From Clostridiales bacterium (GTDB taxonomy: Bacteria > Bacillota > Clostridia > Oscillospirales > Oscillospiraceae), in the NCBI GenBank assembly GCA_009774055.1, contig VSNB01000164.1, positions 1-7,142 on the forward strand: a stretch of DNA of 7,142 nt, given 5' to 3'. Position numbers and translations under genes: made by a program. Shown here piece after piece: positions 1 to 5,243 of the stretch (position 1 is the stretch's first letter; each line of letters starts with the position of its first letter). A model generated the notes under the pieces. It did no database searches, had not been told where the DNA came from, and worked only from the letters and a program-made list of their open reading frames with translations.

Positions 1-18
1 TTTCTTTATTTTTTTCAT
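1..18 (-). CDS. possible 5' end of a further gene (partial, cut by window edge)
   Basis: An ATG at 18-16 on the minus strand opens a frame that reads Met-Lys-Lys-Ile-Lys-Lys before the window ends. It lies 41 bases downstream of the stop of the ABC half-transporter, with no U-rich terminator in between, so it could be the next gene of that operon. Exporter half-transporters with one membrane domain and one ATPase domain are often encoded in tandem pairs, so a partner subunit would be the natural guess. The evidence is thin: six codons only, and the upstream purine run (GGAGTGGGGGA) sits about 12 bases away, farther than ideal. It may equally be A-rich intergenic DNA. Confidence 0.25.
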
Positions 19-59
19 AAACCGCACGGTTCCCCCACTCCCGAGCTACCGGCGGCGTC

Positions 60-1691
60 TCACGCCGAAGGTAGGTCGAACACCTGGGTAAACTGCTCCT
101 TCCGCTCCGGAGTGAGATGGTGGCTGACCAGAATGAGGGTCAGGTCCGGGTTGGAGAGGAGGCTCTTTTCCACGATGTCGGCGTTTTTCTGGTCCAGCGC
201 GCTGGTGCCCTCGTCCACCAGAAGGATGGAGCGGTTGTGGATCAGGGCCCGGGCGATGGCGACCCGCTGCTTTTGGCCTCCGGAGAGATTGCCGCCCTCT
301 TCGCCTACGATGGTGTCCAGGCCGTCGGGCATGGAGGCGAGGTCGCCAATCAGCGCGCTGTCCCGCAGGGCCCGTTCCATCTGCTCGTCGGTAAATGTCT
401 CCCCCAGGGTGATGTTGTCCCGGATGGTAGAATTAAAGAGGAAGACGTTCTGCTCGATGTAGCTCATCTGCTTTTGCAGCTGTTCGGGGGTGAAGCCTCT
501 GGCGTCTTTTCCATCGAAGCGGACCGCCCCGCCGTAGTCCGGCAGCCAGCCCAGGAGGAGCTTTAAAAGCGTGGACTTCCCGCAGCCAGAGGGGCCGGTG
601 AGGGCATACTTGCCGCCCTTCTGGAACTGGAGGGTCAGGTCCTGGAGGACGGGCTTCTTGCCGTAGTGGAAGGTCAGGTTTTCCACCGTGATGGCGCAGC
701 TGAACTGTTCCGAATCCATACCAGCTTCGGGTCGGGCATCGTCGGCGCGGACGGTGATCTTTTCAAAATAGGGCTTGGAGGAAGAGAAGGAAAGCAGGAG
801 CTGCGCCATACTCCCCAGCCCGTTGGAGAGACTGCCGCACAGGTTGCCGCCGCCCGCCAGCGAGCCTTGGAGGATCACGCCCTGGATGGACAGGACGCCG
901 ATCAGAATGTTGACCAGCATCTGACAGAGGACGTTGATACAGCCGATTCCCGCGCCGACAAAACCTTTTACATAGGTCAGGCGGAACTTAGGCTTCTCGA
1001 TCTGGTCGCTGGCCGCTTCCGTTCCCTGGCTGAACCGCTGCTCCCGGCCAAAGGAGCGCAGTACGTCCCAGCCCGCCAGAAGGTCCTTTAACTTACTGGT
1101 AGCCGCCGCCTGCTCCGCGGCGCAGACGCCGCCCAGCTTTTCCATCCGTTTGTTGAACAGCTGCGGGACGAACAGCATGACTACGGTGGTTGCCAGCGCC
1201 GCGCCCAGCAGGGACCAGTGGAGCGTCAGCAGCGCGGCGGCGCTGAACACGATGGTAGCGGCAGAATCGACACACTGATAGAAGGGCTTCCATGCCAGAT
1301 TTTCGATCTGATTGATGTCATTGGTGAACAAGGACAGGTATTCTCCGGTGTCCAGCGCATGAAACTCCACGTGGTTTTTTTGCAGCAGGGTCGCCGCCAT
1401 GTCCCGCCGGACAGCGTTATTCATGGCCCGAACGGCACGGCCCTGAAAGAACTCTTGCAGGCTGTTGATCCCCAGAAGCAGGAGCCACGCTCCCACCATC
1501 ATCAGAATCCAGAAGCTAAACCCGCTCAGACTACGCTCAATGACGCTCTGGAATATCCGGATCATCACCAGACTGGTCCCGGTCTGCAGGGCGCACACCG
1601 CCAGAACCGGCAGGATCGCCAGGAAATTGGCTTTCCAGAATTTTCTTAAATAGTACTTCATGCCGCTACGGGCCTTCTTGTCGGTTTTCAT
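60..1691 (-). CDS. exporter-type ABC half-transporter, fused membrane and ATPase domains
   Basis: This 543-residue protein is a type IV (exporter-fold) ABC half-transporter that should dimerise in the cytoplasmic membrane and use ATP to move an unknown substrate, usually outward. Residues about 20-305 form the membrane domain with around six hydrophobic helices (near 22-45, 60-78, 140-160, 160-180, 245-270 and 283-303). The family's DTGEYLSLFTNDINQIE stretch is at 114-130. The ATPase domain (about 330-543) has Walker A GPSGCGKST at 366-374, Q-loop Gln414, the exporter X-loop TIVGEEG at 460-466, signature LSGGQ at 469-473, Walker B ILLVDE at 489-494, D-loop SALD at 497-500 and switch His524. 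All catalytic residues are intact. The residue after the catalytic Glu is Gly (DEGTSALD), where Ala or Pro is usual. At 543 residues it is slightly short for the family, mainly at the N-terminus and the TM5-TM6 region. The ATG lies one base after the stop of the XRE gene, and its AAGGAG site lies inside that gene, so the two are co-transcribed and probably translationally coupled. Substrate is not readable from sequence; drug, peptide or lipid export are all possible. Confidence 0.93.
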   Translation of the reverse strand: MKTDKKARSGMKYYLRKFWKANFLAILPVLAVCALQTGTSLVMIRIFQSVIERSLSGFSFWILMMVGAWLLLLGINSLQEFFQGRAVRAMNNAVRRDMAATLLQKNHVEFHALDTGEYLSLFTNDINQIENLAWKPFYQCVDSAATIVFSAAALLTLHWSLLGAALATTVVMLFVPQLFNKRMEKLGGVCAAEQAAATSKLKDLLAGWDVLRSFGREQRFSQGTEAASDQIEKPKFRLTYVKGFVGAGIGCINVLCQMLVNILIGVLSIQGVILQGSLAGGGNLCGSLSNGLGSMAQLLLSFSSSKPYFEKITVRADDARPEAGMDSEQFSCAITVENLTFHYGKKPVLQDLTLQFQKGGKYALTGPSGCGKSTLLKLLLGWLPDYGGAVRFDGKDARGFTPEQLQKQMSYIEQNVFLFNSTIRDNITLGETFTDEQMERALRDSALIGDLASMPDGLDTIVGEEGGNLSGGQKQRVAIARALIHNRSILLVDEGTSALDQKNADIVEKSLLSNPDLTLILVSHHLTPERKEQFTQVFDLPSA

Positions 1692-1692
1692 A

Positions 1693-2577
1693 TCACTTTT
1701 TCTCCTTTCCGTCCTTCCAGGTTTCGTTTTGTCCCAGCGGCGGGTCTTGGTCCCCGATCCGCAAATGGTTCAGATCACACTGCATAAAGCACCGGGCCAA
1801 ATAGAGGAACGGGATGAACGTCAGCGGTTCGGCAACCTGATAGGCGGTTACCTCCCCCTCCTCCAGCTCCAATTCCATTGCGTGCAGAATCCCCCGCTCC
1901 ACCAGCATGTCCAGCAGCTCCTCCACCGTCTCCCTGGACAGGTGCAGCCGCTTTGCCGCCGCCGCCGGGGAGAAATAGCGGAACTCCCGGCTGTGCAGAT
2001 ATCCCAGCAGCTCCAGACAGCCGGGCTTTGCCAGAATCTCAAAGAGGCGGCGGTACTCGCTTTTGGGCGCGAGCCACTGGGCGTAGCCATTCTCCGGCTT
2101 CGGCCAGAGGGTGACAAAGGACAGGTCCTCCGCGTGGATGTCCACCAGGATGCCGCCGCCGCCCTGGCACTGGCTGATCATCAGCCGGTCGCCGCTACCA
2201 TCAAGGACCGGCTGGCAAGTATCCAGGTACCCTATCTCCGGCATATTCAGCCCATCCGGCAGGAAGTACCTGACATTGGACCAGATCAGGCGGCAGAGCT
2301 GCTCCATTCGCTTCTTGCTGGGAAGTCCTTGCAGCCAGCGGCCTGCCGCGTCCTCGATATTGATCTTTTCTCCGCCCTCCCGGCCGAAGAGGGCGTCGAT
2401 CGTCACCCCCAGGGCGTCCGCCAGGCCGGGCAGCAGGGCCACGTCCGGCGCGCCGCCGCACTCCCACCGGCTCACCGCCTGGGCGCTGATGCTCACGGCT
2501 TTGCTTAGGTCTTCCTGGGTCATGCCCAGCTCCTTCCGAAATTTGGCGATCTGCTCGCCAAGCAAATTGCTGTTCAC
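1693..2577 (-). CDS. XRE-family transcriptional regulator with C-terminal winged-helix-like domain
   Basis: This 294-residue protein starts at GTG; a near-perfect AAGGAGG at 2585-2591 sits 7 bases upstream, which fixes the start. Residues about 7-63 form a typical Cro/C1 (HTH_3) domain: the GMTQEDLSKAVSISAQAVSRWE stretch (18-39, with Gln21, the SAQAVSRWE recognition helix and an invariant-type Trp) followed by PDVALLPGLADALGVTIDALF. The rest is not a family I recognise by name. Residues about 90-175 contain several predicted strands that could form a sensing or packing domain. Residues about 178-252 look like a winged helix: a helix (ILAKPGCLELLGYLHSR), then a helix-turn-helix around SPAAAAKRLHLSRETVEELL, then two strands separated by a turn (AMELELEEGEV). 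Such a second DNA-binding or dimerisation module is unusual for short XRE regulators. It is co-transcribed with the ABC half-transporter that follows, and a palindrome overlaps its own promoter, so autoregulation and control of the exporter are the likely job. Confidence 0.9.
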   Translation of the reverse strand: MNSNLLGEQIAKFRKELGMTQEDLSKAVSISAQAVSRWECGGAPDVALLPGLADALGVTIDALFGREGGEKINIEDAAGRWLQGLPSKKRMEQLCRLIWSNVRYFLPDGLNMPEIGYLDTCQPVLDGSGDRLMISQCQGGGGILVDIHAEDLSFVTLWPKPENGYAQWLAPKSEYRRLFEILAKPGCLELLGYLHSREFRYFSPAAAAKRLHLSRETVEELLDMLVERGILHAMELELEEGEVTAYQVAEPLTFIPFLYLARCFMQCDLNHLRIGDQDPPLGQNETWKDGKEKK

Positions 2578-2584
2578 TGCGCTG

Positions 2585-2591
2585 CCTCCTT
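2585..2591 (-). promoter_or_regulatory. ribosome binding site deciding the GTG start of the XRE gene
   Basis: The minus strand reads AAGGAGG here, with 7 bases to the GTG at 2577. This near-consensus Shine-Dalgarno supports a GTG start giving Met-Asn-Ser-Asn-Leu, placing the HTH domain at the usual distance from the N-terminus. Confidence 0.85.
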
Positions 2592-2609
2592 ATCTCAAGC
2601 TATGGTTGG

Positions 2610-2638
2610 ATTATAGCCCAAAGCATACTTGTATGCAA
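2610..2638 (-). promoter_or_regulatory. sigma-A type promoter of the XRE-ABC exporter operon
   Basis: On the minus strand a perfect TATAAT (-10, 2615-2610) follows a TTGCAT hexamer (-35, 2638-2633; only its TTG matches the consensus TTGACA) after exactly 17 bases. Transcription would start near 2603, leaving a leader of about 25 bases that contains the AAGGAGG site of the XRE gene. The combination of a perfect -10 and a poor -35 overlapped by a palindrome suggests a promoter governed by a DNA-binding protein. Confidence 0.8.
2623..2636. promoter_or_regulatory. perfect 14-bp palindrome, probable operator over the -35/spacer
   Basis: GCATAC-TT-GTATGC is an inverted repeat with 6-bp arms and a 2-base centre. 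It covers the last four bases of the -35 hexamer and the first ten bases of the spacer of the XRE promoter. A dimeric helix-turn-helix protein bound here would occlude RNA polymerase. The XRE protein encoded directly downstream is the obvious candidate, giving autorepression. The palindrome itself is directly visible; the identity of the binding protein is inferred. Confidence 0.65.
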
Positions 2639-2645
2639 GGCAGGC

Positions 2646-2679
2646 GTTTTTGGGGAAAAACAACGGAGACTTGTTTTTC
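2646..2679. repeat. two overlapping inverted repeats upstream of the XRE promoter
   Basis: GAAAAACAA (2655-2663) is the exact reverse complement of TTGTTTTTC (2671-2679), separated by 7 bases. The same A-run also forms a second palindrome, GTTTTT (2646-2651), GGGG loop, AAAAAC (2656-2661). The two structures are mutually exclusive because they share the AAAAAC segment. They lie between the operon terminator and the -35 element, so they may be a binding site for a regulator, an A/T-rich upstream element, or leftover terminator-like sequence. Function is unknown. Confidence 0.5.
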
Positions 2680-2688
2680 ACTTGCCAA

Positions 2689-2740
2689 AAAAGAGGAACC
2701 GCCCGGAAAGCTGCTTCGCTTTCCGGGCAGTTCCTCTTTT
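2689..2740 (-). terminator. long intrinsic terminator after the phosphorylase gene
   Basis: A very strong hairpin begins 31 bases after the phosphorylase stop. An outer 11-bp arm pair (2689-2699 with 2730-2740, AAAAGAGGAAC/GTTCCTCTTTT) and an inner 11-bp pair (2701-2711 with 2718-2728, GCCCGGAAAGC/GCTTTCCGGGC) are separated by a single mismatch. A 6-base loop closes the stem. On the minus strand the 3' arm runs into a CTCTTTTTT tract ending at 2687, giving a Rho-independent terminator for the sugar operon. On the plus strand the arm ends in CTCTTTT, so it could also stop antisense transcription. It insulates the XRE-exporter operon from read-through. Confidence 0.9.
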
Positions 2741-2771
2741 CCGCGCAGTTGCCCGTTAACCTAAAACAGGC

Positions 2772-4934
2772 TCAGATCTCATACCAGCGGATCTCATTGG
2801 CCTCCAAATCCAGAGGGAAGCAGCCGCCGTCGGTATAGACGGTAGTGGACTGGGGCTCATAGGTGTTGTTTACTACGCAGTACTTCCCGCTCTGCAGGAA
2901 GGCGTGGACCTCCACGTTGAAGTTGGAGGAGAACCACTTGTGCAGCTCCTCCTCCCCGTGGGCGCTCCAGAGGATGGCCCGGTAGAGGAGGCGGCTGTTC
3001 TCAAAGCTGTAGGGCAGGCCGGAGACGTACACCGCCCGGCCCTTGCCAAAGGCGTTCACCGCCAGCTGGACCTCCTTGTCCCGCTGGACCAGGATCTCCG
3101 TGCCGGGGAGGGCGTAAATGGACTTCTTACCCTCGCCGAAGTCTACGGGCTTCGTGCAGTCCGCCAGGAGGAAGTGGTTCGGATGCTCCTCCCAGTTGTA
3201 CTTGTCGTAGCCCAGGGTAAAGCCCGTCTCCTTCTCCACGCCCAGCACGCCGGCAAGCTGGAGATACCGGCCCTGGTACTGGTGGCCGGAGGGCTCGCCC
3301 ACGCCGATGAGGCCGCCGCCGCTCCAGACGTAGTGCCTGAGCAGAGAGGAGATCTCCGGGTCCTCCCAGACGGCCCCGCCGGTGTGGGCGGTGTCGCCGT
3401 CGCCCACGGTGAGAAGCACGTCCACATGGTCCAGCAGACGGGGGTCCTCCTTCAGATCGTCAAAGCTGATGAACTGTACGTCGAAGGGCGCGCCGGACAG
3501 GGCCTCGATCACCCCGGCATAGGAGTAGTTCTGCTTCTGGTAGAGGGCGTGGTGGACCATGTGGCAGCCCCAGGAGCGGGCCCTGCCCCAGCTGTTGAGC
3601 ACCGCCACCCGCTTCACGCAGTAGGGCTTCGCGCCGCCGATGTTGGCATAGAGCTCCCTGAACTCCTTGCACACGCTCTCCACGTAATCGATGAACTCCG
3701 GGAACTGGCAGGCCAGCTTCAGATAGCCGCCGTAGCCGATGCGGTCGATGGGCTTGCGAAGGATGGCCCGACGGGCGGTGACCCAGTTTTCCTTGGCCTC
3801 CCGGACGGGGTCGCCCCCCTCATGGAAGGTGTCGGGGAAGAAGTAGGGCAGGAACCGGCCCTCGGTGTACTTCACCCCGGGGATGTCGGAGATCAGGCGC
3901 AGGGTGGAGCCGTTGCCCACGCTGCCCACCACTGCGTCCAGCCCGATGGAGGCGAACTCCGGCATGTAGGGCTCGGTGCCGATGAAGTGGTCCCCCAGGA
4001 ACATCATGGCCTCCTTGCCCAGCTCGTGGGTGATATCCACCATTTCCTTGGCCAGCTTCGCCACCTCACGGCGCTGGAAGGCCATGAAGTCCTTGAACTC
4101 CCTGCTGGGTACCCGGTACTGGTTGTTGTAGTAGCCCTGGTCGATGATGAACTCGGGGCGGAACCGGTAGCCAGCCTCTTTTTCGAACTGCTCCAGGATA
4201 TAGGGGGACACGCTGGCGGAGTAGCCGTACCAGTCCACGTACTTCTCCCGCTTCAGCTCGTCGAAGACCAGGGTAAACTGGTGGAAGAAGGTGGTATAGC
4301 GGATCACGTCCACGTAGGGGTGGTCCGCGATGAACTTCCGCAGCCGCTCCATGGTAAACCTGCGTGTCTTGGGCTGGCGGACGTCAAAGGTGATCTGGTG
4401 CTCAAAGTCCTTCCAGTCGTTGGTGACGGCGTTGTACATGTGGACCGGGTCCCAGATGAGGTAGGCCAGGAAGCTGACGGTATAGTCGTGGAACGCCTCC
4501 GGGGCGTCGACAACCACGCAGCCGGTTTCCCCGTCGTACCGCCAGGCATCCGGGGACAGGGGCGCGCCCGCCGTACGGTCCATGACCTCCCACCAGCGTT
4601 TGATGTCGTCCCGTGTATTGACCTCCAGCAGCTCCTCGCTGACGCCCTGCATCAAAGGGATGGAGAGGGGGCCGCCGGACGCGGTGTGGAAGCCGGTCAT
4701 GATGTAGCACTGCTGGACCTCGTCGGGGTTGGCCTTGGCCCAGGCGTTATCCTTGCGGGTGGTGTAGTAGGTGGAGTAGACCTTGGCGTCTACGCTCTTG
4801 AGCTCGTCGGGGTAGTCGGTGCCGTCGCAGTCCCGGATGGCGTCCGCGCCCCAGCGCTTCACCAGCTCCAGGGTTTCGGGGACTACGTCCACGTCCGTGG
4901 GGATGGTCACGCGGCCAAATTGTTTATTTTCCAT
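2772..4934 (-). CDS. gnpA: GH112 1,3-beta-galactosyl-N-acetylhexosamine (galacto-/lacto-N-biose) phosphorylase
   Basis: This 720-residue cytoplasmic enzyme should catalyse reversible phosphorolysis of a beta-galactosyl disaccharide to alpha-galactose 1-phosphate and a free sugar (GalNAc or GlcNAc). It aligns by eye along its length with the bifidobacterial enzyme as I remember it: GADAIRDCDGT (29-39), TVSFLAYLIWDPVHMYN (152-168), YTTFFHQFT (213-221), KEAMMFLGDHFIGTEPY (307-323), GVKYTEGRFLPYFFPDTF (353-370), LNSWGRARSW (446-455), GEPSG (546-550) and FGKGRAVYVSGLPYS (629-643). Asp315 matches the general acid Asp313 of the Bifidobacterium longum enzyme. The expected order is a TIM-like barrel (about 1-435), an alpha/beta middle domain (about 440-655) and a small C-terminal beta domain. 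It lacks about 30 residues present near 600 in the 751-residue bifidobacterial protein. No signal peptide is seen. A TTG six codons upstream (4952) overlaps the previous stop; I prefer the ATG at 4934 because AAGGAAA lies 8 bases before it. It is the last gene of the operon. Members of GH112 also act on galactosyl-1,4-rhamnose, so the exact acceptor is not settled. Confidence 0.93.
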   Translation of the reverse strand: MENKQFGRVTIPTDVDVVPETLELVKRWGADAIRDCDGTDYPDELKSVDAKVYSTYYTTRKDNAWAKANPDEVQQCYIMTGFHTASGGPLSIPLMQGVSEELLEVNTRDDIKRWWEVMDRTAGAPLSPDAWRYDGETGCVVVDAPEAFHDYTVSFLAYLIWDPVHMYNAVTNDWKDFEHQITFDVRQPKTRRFTMERLRKFIADHPYVDVIRYTTFFHQFTLVFDELKREKYVDWYGYSASVSPYILEQFEKEAGYRFRPEFIIDQGYYNNQYRVPSREFKDFMAFQRREVAKLAKEMVDITHELGKEAMMFLGDHFIGTEPYMPEFASIGLDAVVGSVGNGSTLRLISDIPGVKYTEGRFLPYFFPDTFHEGGDPVREAKENWVTARRAILRKPIDRIGYGGYLKLACQFPEFIDYVESVCKEFRELYANIGGAKPYCVKRVAVLNSWGRARSWGCHMVHHALYQKQNYSYAGVIEALSGAPFDVQFISFDDLKEDPRLLDHVDVLLTVGDGDTAHTGGAVWEDPEISSLLRHYVWSGGGLIGVGEPSGHQYQGRYLQLAGVLGVEKETGFTLGYDKYNWEEHPNHFLLADCTKPVDFGEGKKSIYALPGTEILVQRDKEVQLAVNAFGKGRAVYVSGLPYSFENSRLLYRAILWSAHGEEELHKWFSSNFNVEVHAFLQSGKYCVVNNTYEPQSTTVYTDGGCFPLDLEANEIRWYEI

Positions 4935-4940
4935 GATCGT

Positions 4941-4948
4941 TTTCCTTT
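4941..4948 (-). promoter_or_regulatory. ribosome binding site deciding the ATG start of the phosphorylase
   Basis: The minus strand reads AAAGGAAA immediately after the stop codon of the small membrane protein gene, with the GGA core 8 bases from the ATG at 4934. This favours the ATG over the in-frame TTG at 4952, whose six extra codons would contain this site. Confidence 0.75.
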
Positions 4949-5158
4949 TCAACGCTTTTTCGGGTCCTCGAAGGGCTTGTTATACAGGGCCAGGGTCACC
5001 AGCAGCAGGGCCACGCCCGCCAGCATCAGTCCCAGCCCCCCCAGCTGCCCGGTCTGCTTCCAGCCGTAGATCAGCAGGAAGAGGCCCAGGACGAAGGTCA
5101 GCAGCATCAATACCAGCCGCAAGGCTGTGTGTTCTTTCCAAAATTTCATATCATCCAT
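4949..5158 (-). CDS. small two-helix membrane protein of unknown function (DUF6903-like)
   Basis: This 69-residue protein has two strongly hydrophobic segments, about residues 13-33 and 40-59. They are separated by a short GWKQTGQLGG turn, with a charged N-terminus (MDDMKFWKEH) and a basic C-terminus (FEDPKKR) after a LYNKPFED motif. The pattern recalls the short clostridial membrane proteins catalogued as DUF6903, though that assignment is from memory. Its position between the two permease genes and the phosphorylase, with only 14 bases to the next ATG, ties it to sugar import or metabolism. It could be an accessory subunit or stabiliser of the transporter, but no function is established. 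Start choice: the in-frame TTG at 5194 would encode the ribosome binding site AAGG at 5165-5168 as protein, so the ATG at 5158 (6 bases after that site) is preferred. A second ATG at 5149 would give 66 residues. Confidence 0.8.
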   Translation of the reverse strand: MDDMKFWKEHTALRLVLMLLTFVLGLFLLIYGWKQTGQLGGLGLMLAGVALLLVTLALYNKPFEDPKKR

Positions 5159-5243
5159 CCTATTCCTTATACAATGTTCGTCACCGGGCGGCAAGCCTGG
5201 TCATGCACCGCAGAACAGAACGCATTGGCCGCCCGCCCAGGGC
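5159..5243. other. 85-base intercistronic gap with a GC-rich inverted repeat
   Basis: This gap between the MalG-like permease and the small membrane protein is the longest inside the sugar operon. It contains an exact 8-bp inverted repeat, CGGGCGGC (5185-5192) and GCCGCCCG (5228-5235), separated by 35 bases. There is no U-tract, so it is not a terminator. It may be a transcript-stabilising or processing stem, or chance in a GC-rich genome. The ribosome binding site of the next gene (5165-5168) lies just beyond the stem. I see no promoter. Confidence 0.4.

Noticed and set aside
53..67. Perfect 6-bp palindrome (CGGCGT-CTC-ACGCCG) over the stop codon of the ABC exporter, as a terminator
   Set aside because: There is no T-tract after it on the minus strand and the stem is short; it is more likely incidental in GC-rich sequence.
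1660..2508. A 282-codon open frame on the plus strand opposite the XRE gene
   Set aside because: It lies opposite a gene with a clear helix-turn-helix domain, strong ribosome binding site and promoter, and encodes no recognisable domain.
1693..2577. XRE gene as antitoxin of a toxin-antitoxin pair
   Set aside because: The protein is 294 residues with extra domains and its partner is a full ABC exporter, not a small toxin.
2623..2740. Inverted repeats as ends of an insertion sequence or an attachment site
   Set aside because: No transposase or integrase, no direct repeats flanking, and each repeat has a simpler explanation as operator, regulatory repeat or terminator.
4935..4952. TTG start six codons upstream for the phosphorylase (726 residues)
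   Set aside because: It overlaps the stop of the previous gene, has no spaced ribosome binding site, and would contain the AAGGAAA site that serves the ATG at 4934.
2904..5069. A 721-codon open frame on the plus strand opposite the phosphorylase gene
   Set aside because: It is antisense to a gene with clear GH112 motifs; its product is a low-complexity Val/Gly/Asp/His/Leu-rich sequence without domains, as expected from the codon bias of a GC-rich gene read backwards, and it has no credible start region.
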